Shown here piece after piece: positions 25,456-33,199 of a DNA stretch of 64,000 bases. The translations under genes and the position numbers were made by a program. The number at the start of each line of letters is the position of its first letter. Positions within the stretch are counted from its first letter, which is position 1. The notes beneath the pieces were generated by a model that ran no database searches, had not been told where the DNA came from, and was given only the letters and a program-made list of their open reading frames with translations. Origin of the DNA: CAXXFQ01 sp963674475 (lineage in GTDB: Bacteria; Planctomycetota; Planctomycetia; Pirellulales; Thermoguttaceae); assembly GCA_963674475.2 (NCBI GenBank), contig CAXXFQ010000021.1:1-64000 (forward strand), written 5' to 3'.

Positions 25456-25809
25456 ATGGCCGAATACCGACGACTTGAAGTGAAGGAAGTCGGCGACGTG
25501 ACAGTGGTCTATTTTCGGGATCAGAAGATCCTGGATGATTTGAATATCCAAGAGCTCGGACAAGAACTCAATCATTTGGTCGAAGTCGAGAATTGCAAGA
25601 AGCTGGTGCTGAATTTTACCACGGTCGAATTCCTTTCCAGTTCCGCTTTGGGGAAATTGATCACCTTGGAGAAAAAGGTGAAAAATACCGGCGGCATTCT
25701 GAAACTTTGCGAGATTCAGCCTGAAATTCTTGAAGTATTTACGATTACGAAGCTCGATCGCCTTTTTAAGATCCATCCCAGCGAAGCCGACGCGCTGGCG
25801 GCGTTTTAG
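25456..25809 (+). CDS. STAS-domain anti-sigma factor antagonist (RsbV/SpoIIAA-like)
   Basis: A 117-residue single STAS domain. It has the alternating strand-helix order and the hallmark phosphorylation loop FLSSSALGKLI, in which the first or second serine would be phosphorylated by a partner kinase. GGILKLCEIQPEILEVFTITKLDRLF is the usual C-terminal half (two segments). AGGAG stands 8 bases before the ATG. Dephosphorylated antagonists of this type bind an RsbW-like kinase and release a sigma factor or another client. The gene is 66 bases ahead of just such an ATPase, so the pair should work together. No sigma factor is adjacent. Confidence 0.92.
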   Translation: MAEYRRLEVKEVGDVTVVYFRDQKILDDLNIQELGQELNHLVEVENCKKLVLNFTTVEFLSSSALGKLITLEKKVKNTGGILKLCEIQPEILEVFTITKLDRLFKIHPSEADALAAF

Positions 25810-25875
25810 TTCCCTGGTAAGAAAGGGTTTCTTTCCCCATCTCGGTTTAACTCATTTTCAGGTCGCCCGAGTATC

Positions 25876-26304
25876 ATGCCTGAATCGTCATGGATTTGGA
25901 TTCGCGAACATTGCGTGCCCAGCAATTACGAAGCGGCGCGAGCCATTCGTGACGAGTTGATTTCGGAGTTGGAGAATCACGATTGGGGTAAGCGAGAAAT
26001 CTTCGGCGTCCATCTGGCGCTGGAGGAAGCACTGGCCAACGCGATCAAGCATGGCAATCAAGAGGACGAGGCCAAGCGAATCCACGCGATATTGCGGCTT
26101 TCGGAAGACCGGGTGCAAATAGTCATCGCAGACGAAGGAGAGGGTTTCGACTATTATCACCTCCCCGATCCGACCGACAAGCAGCACCGTGAGAAACCGT
26201 CTGGACGTGGAGTTCTTTTGATGGAAAAATTTATGGATCGCGTCGAGTTTAACGAGCGGGGAAACCGGGTCCTTTTAGAAAAACGTCGACTTTTTGCCGA
26301 TTAG
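25876..26304 (+). CDS. RsbW/SpoIIAB-like ATP-binding regulator
   Basis: A 142-residue GHKL ATPase of the HATPase_c_2 type. LALEEALANAIKHGN is the N-box with the Mg/ATP asparagine; VIADEGEGFD is the G1 box; GRGVLLMEKFMDRVEF is the G2 lid. It lacks a histidine-kinase DHp domain, so it phosphorylates a serine in the partner STAS protein, as RsbW does. It follows the STAS gene by 66 bases on the same strand. These partner-switch pairs control stress or developmental genes. The client (sigma factor or other) is not in this window. Confidence 0.92.
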   Translation: MPESSWIWIREHCVPSNYEAARAIRDELISELENHDWGKREIFGVHLALEEALANAIKHGNQEDEAKRIHAILRLSEDRVQIVIADEGEGFDYYHLPDPTDKQHREKPSGRGVLLMEKFMDRVEFNERGNRVLLEKRRLFAD

Positions 26305-26543
26305 GCTACGCAGTGAATTTTTCCTCGGATCGTTTTGCCCTGCCAGGAGGGGGTGTGATTCACTTCCGTAGAGGGTTTTCTGTACGCTCTGTCAGGGGGT
26401 TTCTGGCAAGATAGGATTTAACGCTTTGGCTAGTAAGGTCTTGGGGCAGAAAATCACAGAAAGTTTTCAAGCTTGCCGGGTCGGATTTCCGATTTTTTCC
26501 CTTGTCACGACGTGTAACGGTCGCTAAAATAAATTTTTCACAT

Positions 26544-26616
26544 TCCCCGATAGCTCAGTTGGTAGAGCAGGCGGCTGTTAACCGCCTTGTCCAAGGTTCG
26601 AGTCCTTGTCGGGGAG
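26544..26616 (+). tRNA. tRNA-Asn (GTT)
   Basis: Cloverleaf of 73 bases: acceptor stem TCCCCGA/TCGGGGA, D-arm GCTC..GAGC, anticodon stem GGCGG/CCGCC with loop CTGTTAA (anticodon GTT), and T-arm with GGTTCGAGTCC. The discriminator is G; CCA is not encoded. It stands upstream of the accessory GrpB/methyltransferase stretch. Confidence 0.97.
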
Positions 26617-26622
26617 CTTTTT

Positions 26623-26704
26623 TGACCTTTGCACAGCTATTGAGCCGAGGCCGACCAACGGGAGGCCTGAGGAACGGTTAGATAGGTTGACTGGCTAGGT
26701 CATT
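26623..26704 (+). repeat. 82-nt repeated element, copy B, directly after tRNA-Asn
   Basis: The second copy of the element at 24555, 6 bases after the tRNA. Its ends TGACCT and AGGTCA are a perfect 6-bp inverted repeat. A terminator hairpin follows at 26717. It could be a structured RNA co-transcribed with the tRNA, or a mobile element remnant. Confidence 0.8.
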
Positions 26705-26716
26705 ATCCAGGCAAAT

Positions 26717-26750
26717 AAAAAAAGCCGCAGCGAAAGCTGTGGCTTTTTTT
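26717..26750 (+). terminator. Rho-independent terminator after tRNA-Asn
   Basis: AGCCGCAGC and GCTGTGGCT pair (one G-T) around a GAAA tetraloop, followed by a T run and preceded by an A run. It ends the tRNA plus 82-nt element transcript. Confidence 0.88.
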
Positions 26751-26818
26751 GTTGGCAGACGACGAAAGCATGCAGTAAATCTCAGCGGGCTTTTTGCGTA
26801 AATAATGGGGAGACGGAA

Positions 26819-27370
26819 ATGTCATCAACCGTTGAGGTCATAGGATATGATCCGGCGTGGCGAGATAGCTTCAACGCTATCGTCGCCGTATTGCGACGCC
26901 ATCCCCGTCTTGCCGAGGTCCGGATTGAACATGTCGGCAGCACCTCCGTGATTGGCTTGGCGGCTAAACCGATCATTGATATGGATATCATCGCCGAATC
27001 TTTAGAGCATGTTGAGCAACTAAAGCAAGCCTTGGAGGCGTTGGGGTACCAACATCGGGGCGACCTTGGCATTGTTGGCAGAGAGGCCTTTTTTTCGCCA
27101 CCGGAGCCAACACTGCCGTCTCACTATCTGTACTTGTGCAATCTTGACAGTTTGGCATTTCGGAATCACCTGGTTCTGCGCGATGCCTTGCGCGCTGACA
27201 AGAGGCTGGCCAAACAGTATAGCGAATTGAAGAAAAGCCTTGCCAAGAAATATCCCAATGACATTGATCGCTATTGTGAAGCGAAAAGTAATTTCATTCT
27301 GTCGGTGCTTGAAGATAATGGTCTGTCGGCTACCGACTTGGAAACGATTGGCAAACAGAACACCTTGTAA
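26819..27370 (+). CDS. GrpB family protein (UPF0157)
   Basis: A 183-residue protein of the GrpB/UPF0157 family, a nucleotidyltransferase-fold group. The diagnostic HVGSTSVIGLAAKPIIDMDI near residue 40 is intact, with YDPAWRDSF at the start and the helical C-terminus (RLAKQYSELKKSLAKKY; EAKSNFIL). The molecular function is not established. GGGGAG lies 6 bases before the ATG. The gene follows a tRNA and precedes a methyltransferase and a decayed reductase gene. GrpB genes are typical of variable accessory islands, so acquisition is plausible. Codon use looks less G/C-ended than in the neighbours, judged by eye only. Confidence 0.9.
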   Translation: MSSTVEVIGYDPAWRDSFNAIVAVLRRHPRLAEVRIEHVGSTSVIGLAAKPIIDMDIIAESLEHVEQLKQALEALGYQHRGDLGIVGREAFFSPPEPTLPSHYLYLCNLDSLAFRNHLVLRDALRADKRLAKQYSELKKSLAKKYPNDIDRYCEAKSNFILSVLEDNGLSATDLETIGKQNTL

Positions 27371-27775
27371 GACTAAAAATAAGCCATGCGTGTTTGCCGA
27401 TTCTCCACGGCTCAATTCGGGCTCTCTCATTTTCTCGTCACCCGTAAGATTTGTGAATACGGATAACCAACCCGTCAGAAACACGCTCAATCTCTCTGGT
27501 TCGTAGGCGGAACGTGTCGACCTGTTTGAGACAGCTGCTTGTTGAAATTAGTGTAGTTTGGACTCGCTTTGCGAGCAGTTTCTTTCAGATGTTGGGGCCA
27601 GCCCGGGATTTTTTCAGGCATGGCTCGGGTGTCCGAGGGTGGGTTTCCATGCGGGATTTTTCCTGGTAATATCACCGTACTCGGTGAAAGCTGGACCAAC
27701 CGTCTCAACGAAAAAACAATTTACCAACCCCGATCTGCACGCCGTGCCGGATCGACTGGTTCTTGGGCATAATGA
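27371..27775. other. Spacer between GrpB and the methyltransferase gene
   Basis: About 405 bases with no clear gene. The open frames at 27558-27827 and 27569-27772 lack ribosome sites and family-like patterns. This may be the remains of a further lost accessory gene. Confidence 0.4.
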
Positions 27776-28432
27776 ATGGAAACATCCGTTTACATACTAC
27801 TCGGCATCGTGGGCTTTGTCGTGGTGATCTTCATCGCCTGGCGACTGGCTTCGCGCCGCCATTCACTTCCATGTCCGGTATGGCTGCGTTGGATGGTTGA
27901 ACTGGACAACCCCTTCACCCGAACGAACCGGGCGGCGGTGATCGTCGAGCATCTCAATCTTGAAGCCGGTATGGACGTTTTGGATGTTGGGTGTGGCCCC
28001 GGGCGACTGGCGATTCCTCTGGCGAAGCGCGTCGGCGAGCACGGCAAAGTGGTCGCGGTGGATATTCAGCCCGGCATGCTCGACCGAGTTCGGGAGAAGG
28101 CCAAGTCGTCAGAGATCGGGAACATAAGGCTCGTAAAGGCCGGTGTTGGCGAAGGCAAACTGGGACAGGATCAGTTTGACCGGGCCTTGCTTGTGACAGT
28201 ACTGGGCGAGATTCCAGACCGTAGCAAAGCGATGAAGGAGGTTTTCGACGCACTGAAGCCGGGCGGTTGGTTGTCGGTGACGGAGGTCATCTTCGATCCG
28301 CATTTTCAGCGCCGTTCGACAGTTGCCCGATTGGCTGAGGAGGTCGGATTTCGGGAGAAAGCGGTTCACGGCAGTGCCATCGCATACACGATGATCCTTG
28401 AAAAGCCGAGTGGCGAGCAGAACGCATTGTAA
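27776..28432 (+). CDS. Membrane-anchored class I SAM methyltransferase
   Basis: A 218-residue protein. Residues 5-24 form a hydrophobic anchor (YILLGIVGFVVVIFIAWRLA). The methyltransferase core follows: motif I VLDVGCGPGRLAIPLA near residue 68, then VVAVDIQPGMLDRVREKA with the ribose-binding acid, and LKPGGWLSVTEVIFDPHF. It fits the UbiE/BioC-like MTase_11/25 group; the substrate is unknown. ATG 27776 was picked since it starts the anchor helix. The next decayed reductase gene begins 2 bases after the stop, suggesting former co-transcription. Confidence 0.85.
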   Translation: METSVYILLGIVGFVVVIFIAWRLASRRHSLPCPVWLRWMVELDNPFTRTNRAAVIVEHLNLEAGMDVLDVGCGPGRLAIPLAKRVGEHGKVVAVDIQPGMLDRVREKAKSSEIGNIRLVKAGVGEGKLGQDQFDRALLVTVLGEIPDRSKAMKEVFDALKPGGWLSVTEVIFDPHFQRRSTVARLAEEVGFREKAVHGSAIAYTMILEKPSGEQNAL

Positions 28433-28433
28433 G

Positions 28434-28626
28434 ATGAAAAACGTGCGTGTCACTTATTGCATTGCTGCCAGCCTGGACGGATATATTGTCACTTCCGATG
28501 GCGGCGTAGGCTTGGCCTGAAGAGGTGGGGATTCCTATTGAAGTTTGCGGCTACCAGAAGTTCTTTGCCAGCGGTTTTGGCGATTGGTCCTATGGAAACA
28601 AACCCACATGGGTGTGTTCCACGTGA
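28434..28626 (+). pseudogene. Remnant of a DHFR/RibD-C-like reductase gene
   Basis: ATG 28434 gives MKNVRVTYCIAASLDGYI and SDGG, the standard start of RibD-C-domain reductases, but TGA follows at 28518-28520. In another frame from 28519 the text continues with EEVGIPIEVCGYQKFFAS and then GFGDWSYGNKPTWV, both family-like but with the usual active-core segment between them missing; it stops at 28624. A frameshift plus an internal deletion therefore destroyed it. It sits right behind the methyltransferase. Confidence 0.7.
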
Positions 28627-28655
28627 GGTGTAACCGCAGCGAGCGACTGCAATTT

Positions 28656-29474
28656 TCAGCCGCTGTTCACGGTCGGTTTTTCCCCGAGAAAAAGACCCCA
28701 GTGGTGGGTCAGTGTCACGTTGCCGGACGGCAACGTGGATTCGTGTCGATAGGTCCGTAGCAATCGACGCATCGGGCCGATCGAAAGGGGCTGATAGTCT
28801 TTGTGGAATTGGAACGTCGCGCCGATCGCGCGGAACGAATGGAGCGCCTCGGCCGCCGTGGCGTACTCGAGAGCCATTTCGTTTTCTTCAAACGCGGTGC
28901 GAGAAAAACCGGCGTGGTTCATTGCGTCAAGATAGCGTTTTGGCCGACGGAGGTGGATCCCTTCGAACGAATACCCCAGTGCCGATTGATACGCCCGATA
29001 AAACTCTTTGAATGCCCCTTCAAGCGGAACTGCCAGCGCGAAAAGACCGCCCGGTGCCAGCGAATTGTAGACGCGGGTGAAAACCGTTTCGATTGGCCCG
29101 ACCCATTGAAGGGCGTAGTTGGTGGTGACGAGTGAAAAGTTCCGACCTTCAAAAGTTTCCAGGTCGTCGGTCACCCAGGTCACATTGGGCGTCTCGGCGC
29201 AACGGGCTTTGGCTCGGGCGATCATCCCTTCGGCCAAGTCGATCCCCCAGATTTGCGCTTGGGAATATTTTTGGGCCAACTTTTCGGTAAGCGTTCCATG
29301 ACCGCATCCCAGGTCGGCGATTTTTTCGAAACGTTCGGTTGTGTCGGGAAGCCGATCAAGAATCGCTTCTGCCGCGCGCGTCTGGACAACGGCCCAGGTG
29401 GCGTAGTCGTCGCGAGGAGTCGAAAAGCCGCGGGCCGTTGCGGTTTTGTCGGAGGCGGGATCAAATCCGGACAA
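28656..29474 (-). CDS. bioC: Malonyl-ACP O-methyltransferase-like (BioC)
   Basis: A 272-residue SAM methyltransferase. Motif I IADLGCGHGTLTEKLA lies near residue 52, with GIDLAEGMIARAKAR, NYALQWVGPIETVFTRVYNSLAPGG (in part) and a BioC-like C-terminus. BioC methylates the free carboxyl of malonyl-ACP to start pimelate synthesis. The start is TTG 29474 with GAGGAG 7 bases upstream, overlapping the bioH-like gene by 14 bases. Gene order bioF-bioH-bioC on the minus strand supports the call; bioC-like methyltransferases elsewhere could have other substrates, so context carries weight. bioA, bioB and bioD are not in the window. Confidence 0.82.
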   Translation of the reverse strand: MSGFDPASDKTATARGFSTPRDDYATWAVVQTRAAEAILDRLPDTTERFEKIADLGCGHGTLTEKLAQKYSQAQIWGIDLAEGMIARAKARCAETPNVTWVTDDLETFEGRNFSLVTTNYALQWVGPIETVFTRVYNSLAPGGLFALAVPLEGAFKEFYRAYQSALGYSFEGIHLRRPKRYLDAMNHAGFSRTAFEENEMALEYATAAEALHSFRAIGATFQFHKDYQPLSIGPMRRLLRTYRHESTLPSGNVTLTHHWGLFLGEKPTVNSG

Positions 29475-30174
29475 GGGCCATCTCCTCGGCGATCGTTTCC
29501 GCGGCGGTCACGGGAAGCAGGTGTCCGGCGCCGCAGACCGACCGAAGTTCCGAATGGAGAAGCCGACCGGCCAGATAGTCGGCCGAGGTGTGCGGGATGA
29601 TTCGGTCTTCGGTTCCGTGAACGATTCGAACCGGCACCTCGATCTTTTCCAACGTGTCGCGCAGGTCGGTTTCGGCCAGGTAGGTCAAACCGTCTCGGAG
29701 CCGTTCGGACGTGAATGTGTGTCCCCACTGAAGAAAAATTTCCGGAAACGACTCGACCGTTTCGGGAGCCAGCGCCGCGGCCGCGAAATCGTGAAGAACC
29801 CGGTCCGGTTTTTTCATCACACGTAGCCGCATTGCCCGAATCGCTCGGGGATCGGCGCCGGGATAGTCCCCGTCGGCTGTCATTCGGGCCGTACTGGAGA
29901 TCAGGACCATTCCGGCGACCCGCTCGCTCCGGCTTGCGACCGCCTGCAAGGCGAGAAGGCCGCCTAACGACCAGCCGACGACAAGAAGTTTTTCTGTCGC
30001 GTCGGGCGCTTGTGAAAAAAGATCTTCCGGCTGATCGAGCAGGTCGGACCAGCTGACCGATTGCCAAACGGTGTCGGCTGCCTCGGGACGTTTTTTCCAT
30101 GCGGCTTGGACGGTTTTCCAACAATCATCCGTTGTGGCCCAGCCGCCGAGGGCGAGAATTCGAACCGAACTCAC
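29461..30174 (-). CDS. bioH: Alpha/beta-hydrolase, BioH-like carboxylesterase
   Basis: A 237-residue alpha/beta hydrolase. The nucleophile elbow is GWSLGG near residue 68; the acid lies in VPVRIVHGTEDRIIP and the histidine in CGAGHLLPV, completing a Ser-Asp-His triad. BioH cleaves the pimeloyl-ACP methyl ester to release pimeloyl-ACP for BioF. The start is GTG 30174, overlapping the bioF stop as GTGA, so the genes are translationally coupled; its own stop overlaps bioC. The bioF-bioH-bioC neighbourhood suggests this role, while BioG- or BioJ-type enzymes from the same superfamily could do the same job. Confidence 0.78.
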   Translation of the reverse strand: MSSVRILALGGWATTDDCWKTVQAAWKKRPEAADTVWQSVSWSDLLDQPEDLFSQAPDATEKLLVVGWSLGGLLALQAVASRSERVAGMVLISSTARMTADGDYPGADPRAIRAMRLRVMKKPDRVLHDFAAAALAPETVESFPEIFLQWGHTFTSERLRDGLTYLAETDLRDTLEKIEVPVRIVHGTEDRIIPHTSADYLAGRLLHSELRSVCGAGHLLPVTAAETIAEEMALVRI

Positions 30175-31304
30175 AGAAGTCCCTCCTCTTTGGCCGCGGT
30201 GCCGATCATCGTGGCCGCTTTCTTCAAATCCTCGTCGCGGTGGGCCAGCGAGACTGAAAGCCGTAGTCTGGCCGTGCCGGGCGGGACGGTCGGAGGTCGG
30301 ATTGCCGTGACCAACAGCCCTTCGGTTCGAAGTTGCCGGGCCAATCGCATCGCCGATTCATTGTCGCCGATTTGCACCGGGATGATCGGGGATTGGCACT
30401 CTGGAATATTTAGCCCCGCGTTTTGGAGGCAAACGCGGAATCGGCTCGTCTTTTCCAATAACTGTTGTCCGAGCGTTTTTTCTTTCCGAATGATCCGAAT
30501 TGCTGCCAATGCGGCGGCCGCTGACGCGGGCGGAAGAGCGGTTGAAAAAATAAAGCTGCGAGCGCAGTTGACCAGATACTCTCGCATCGACGCCGAACAG
30601 CCTACGCAACCGCCGTAACTGCCAAGCGACTTGCTCAACGTTCCGACCACGAGATCCGGTCGACGCTCCTTCGGTAATTCGCGACAAAGCCCCCCTCCGC
30701 CTGGCCCCAAGACGCCCAAAGCGTGCGCCTCGTCGACTATCAAGAGGGCGTTGAACTCAAGGGCGATTTTACTCAGACGATCGACCGACGCCGCGTCGCC
30801 ATCCATGCTAAACACTGAATCGGAAACGATTACCTGTTTGGCGTCACAGGAGGTTTTTTCGAGCTTGCGTCGCAAATTGTCCGTGTCGGCGTGGCGGTAA
30901 CGGTGGAACTTGGCGCCGCTCAGTCGCATCCCATCGACCAACGAGGCGTGGTTCAAACGGTCGGCAAAGCAGTGGTCGCCCGGCTCCAGCAGCGCGCTCA
31001 AAACGCCGACGTTGGTCAAAAAACCGCTCCCGAATACCAGTGCCGCCTCGGTGTCGAAAAGGGCAGCCAATTCGTGTTCCAACTCCTCGTGGACGGCCAA
31101 TGTGCCCGACATCAATCGTGCGCCCCGCGCACCGGTGCCAAAGGTCTCGATCGCCTCGACCGCGGCTTGTTTAACTCGCGGATCACGCGATAGCCCGAGA
31201 TAATCGTTGCTCGACAAATCGATCCACGACTCCATGACGGTTGTCTTGCGTCGGAGGTGTTTTTCGTCGAGTGACTTGAGTTGTTGGTCTATGGTAAAAG
31301 TCAT
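30171..31304 (-). CDS. bioF: 8-amino-7-oxononanoate synthase (BioF)
   Basis: A 377-residue PLP-dependent alpha-oxoamine synthase, the enzyme joining pimeloyl-ACP and alanine in biotin synthesis. Seen: LSSNDYLGLSRDPRV, GTGARGARLMSGT, the PLP-holding IVDEAHALGVLGPGGGG, and the TLSKSLGSYGGC lysine loop. The C-terminal arginine/serine region TARLRLSVSLAH is intact. ATG 31304 (MTFTID) fits the family start; an in-frame upstream start would add 18 residues of repetitive sequence. It leads bioH and bioC, overlapping bioH as GTGA. Serine palmitoyl- or Kbl-like homologues exist, but the biotin context supports bioF. Confidence 0.9.
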   Translation of the reverse strand: MTFTIDQQLKSLDEKHLRRKTTVMESWIDLSSNDYLGLSRDPRVKQAAVEAIETFGTGARGARLMSGTLAVHEELEHELAALFDTEAALVFGSGFLTNVGVLSALLEPGDHCFADRLNHASLVDGMRLSGAKFHRYRHADTDNLRRKLEKTSCDAKQVIVSDSVFSMDGDAASVDRLSKIALEFNALLIVDEAHALGVLGPGGGGLCRELPKERRPDLVVGTLSKSLGSYGGCVGCSASMREYLVNCARSFIFSTALPPASAAAALAAIRIIRKEKTLGQQLLEKTSRFRVCLQNAGLNIPECQSPIIPVQIGDNESAMRLARQLRTEGLLVTAIRPPTVPPGTARLRLSVSLAHRDEDLKKAATMIGTAAKEEGLL

Positions 31305-31338
31305 GTTCTTCTTGGTTGGAAGGGGGAGGAAAAAAAGG

Positions 31339-31370
31339 AGTGACGGCTGTGCCGTCACTTGTATTTTTTA
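31339..31370. terminator. Hairpin with T runs on both sides
   Basis: AGTGACGGC (31339-31347) and GCCGTCACT (31351-31359) pair around TGT. A T run follows on the plus strand and an A run precedes, so it can end transcription on either strand, including the SGNH gene transcript coming from the right. Confidence 0.75.
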
Positions 31371-31372
31371 AA

Positions 31373-31504
31373 TGAGGGGAAACATTTTGAAAATTGTTTC
31401 CCCTCATGCTCCCCTTCAAAAACTTTTTTCTTGGTGCTACCGCACCGTTAAAAATCGCTCGCTCCCGTTGGTCGCTGGTATTAGTACTAGCGACCAGCGG
31501 GAGC
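31373..31504 (+). repeat. Intergenic hairpin module, copy 2
   Basis: A stem TGAGGGGAAACA/TTGTTTCCCCTCA (31373-31406), a CTCCCCTTCAAAAACTTTTTT stretch, a GGTGCTACCGCACC stem (31433-31446), then a long stem GCTCCCGTTGGTCGCT (31461-31476) with AGCGACCAGCGGGAGC (31489-31504), one G-T pair and a 12-base loop. It matches the order of 14411-14550. Confidence 0.75.
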
Positions 31505-31555
31505 GGGTTTAATCGGTGGCGTGGTAACGCCAGTCCGGCCGCGGGTCCTACCCGT

Positions 31556-32926
31556 TTATTTTTGGAAATGCGTCATCAATTCTTCTACAAACAACTGATG
31601 CCCGCGGGCGTCGGGGTGGTTGATCCCGTTGAAAAGCAGCGTCACATAAGGTAACCCCTCGACCTCAAGGTACTCCCAACGCCGTGACGCGTCGGCCAGG
31701 CCGGTTTGCTTTTGTTGGGCGATTTTTTTCAGCTCCAGACAGGCGGCCCGATTTTCCTTCCCGCGTGACCCTTCAAATTTCATCCAGGCGGGCATCGTGA
31801 AGTGGGGCGTGACGAGGATCACTTCGGCCCCGATCGCGCGGATCTTGTCGATCGCCTCGCCGTAATGTTTTTGCATCACCTCGGGCGAATAGCCCATGTC
31901 GTTGACGAACTCGATAATGACCAAGTCCGGTTTCTGGTCGAGAACGTCCTTTTGCAAGTTGGGCAAGCGTCCCCCGGTGCTCGAGCCGTCAATCCCGGCG
32001 TTGAAATAATCGATGGTCGCCTTGGGATACGTTTGTTTCAGTTCGCGGATAAAAGATTCGACATAGGAATCTTTTTTGTCGACATCGGCGCCGCAGGTGA
32101 CGCTGTCGCCCCAGAAGCCGATCTTCAACGTCCCGCCCTCGGCCAACCGTTTTCGAGCGCCCGGGACCAGTGCCGCTTTGGCCTGACACGCTTCCGGGCT
32201 CTCCTTCGGGAAGGGGCGACCGATCACGAAGATCTCGTTGTCGGTGATTTTTTCAGCCCGGTAGTCGAAAAACAGATTGGCCAGTGCCAAGCAACCCGCT
32301 TCAGCTCCTGCCGGATGAGGGCAAGTTTTGGCGGCCGTGCCTCGACGAAGGCTTACCGTGCCCGAAGGAGAAACTTGGACGGTGTCGACTCGTCGCAAGC
32401 TGTACGCATAATCGACGGCGACCTTTTCCTCGGCGCCGAGGCGACCTTCGGCCACGCGACCGACCATCCCCCAGCCGTGGTCGACCAGGAAATCTTTGCC
32501 TTCCTCAAACGGTTTCGCCGCCGCGTCGCCAAGCGGCCGGACGCTTACCGAATGGGGAACGTAGCAGTTGGGCAGGGGAATCACGTTGCTCATGCAGCCC
32601 CGCAATTTCGTGCCGCCGTACCAGCGTTTCGGTTCTTCCGTTTTCAGGACATATTCTTCCCCTTCGATCCGGATATCGCCCGGCTGCGCGAGGTGAAGCA
32701 CTGTCGTGTGGTTGACTTTAACTTCCTTGCCGTCGATCCGACAGACGCCCGGCGTAACGGTCAGTTCCATCGGGCCGGTCACGCGGAGATCGAGCCCCTC
32801 GACGACGTTCGGGTTGATCTCGGCCGATTTCGGGCCCTCTTGCGGGGCGGCGAAGAGGAGCGACGAAAAGGCGAAAAAGGTGACCAAAACGGCGGTCCCG
32901 GTTTTAGCGTAAGGACGATATTTCAT
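31556..32926 (-). CDS. Exported SGNH/GDSL-family hydrolase
   Basis: A 456-residue secreted protein with a signal peptide ending near LLFAAP. The N-terminal 245 residues are beta-rich and unassigned. The C-terminal half is an SGNH esterase: block I FWGDSVTCGAD with the catalytic Ser, a glycine/Asn block FNAGIDGSSTGGR, IIEFVNDMGYSP (the Asn of block III), and NHPDARGHQLF with the Asp-His pair. It likely de-esterifies an extracellular polysaccharide or lipid. ATG 32926 has AGGAG 9 bases upstream. Its downstream side has a bidirectional hairpin. Substrate unknown. Confidence 0.87.
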   Translation of the reverse strand: MKYRPYAKTGTAVLVTFFAFSSLLFAAPQEGPKSAEINPNVVEGLDLRVTGPMELTVTPGVCRIDGKEVKVNHTTVLHLAQPGDIRIEGEEYVLKTEEPKRWYGGTKLRGCMSNVIPLPNCYVPHSVSVRPLGDAAAKPFEEGKDFLVDHGWGMVGRVAEGRLGAEEKVAVDYAYSLRRVDTVQVSPSGTVSLRRGTAAKTCPHPAGAEAGCLALANLFFDYRAEKITDNEIFVIGRPFPKESPEACQAKAALVPGARKRLAEGGTLKIGFWGDSVTCGADVDKKDSYVESFIRELKQTYPKATIDYFNAGIDGSSTGGRLPNLQKDVLDQKPDLVIIEFVNDMGYSPEVMQKHYGEAIDKIRAIGAEVILVTPHFTMPAWMKFEGSRGKENRAACLELKKIAQQKQTGLADASRRWEYLEVEGLPYVTLLFNGINHPDARGHQLFVEELMTHFQK

Positions 32927-33149
32927 GACATGGCTCTCCTTCAGGTGGGCACTTCGAGCGGCAAGTCGGCTCGGGGGAGTGATGTATCACCTCGAATAGG
33001 TGGTAGTTTAGGGCGAAATTCTATTTCCGGAGAAACCGCCCAGTATAACCGTTCTAAAAGCAGAATACCACAGCCTCTGAGGGGGGCCGTCCGGCCGCCT
33101 ATTCATCTTGCAAAAGCAGCTAGTCCTTGGGTTTAAGGTTTTTTCCCAG

Positions 33150-33178
33150 AAAAACCGGGCTCCTCGTTGGGAGCCCTA
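33150..33178 (-). terminator. Terminator of the tagD-SDR-tagF operon
   Basis: On the minus strand GGGCTCC and GGAGCCC pair around a CAACGA loop, followed by GG and a T run. It is 20-50 bases after the tagF-like stop. Confidence 0.88.
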
Positions 33179-33199
33179 AGATCACTAATTGTGCGAAGA

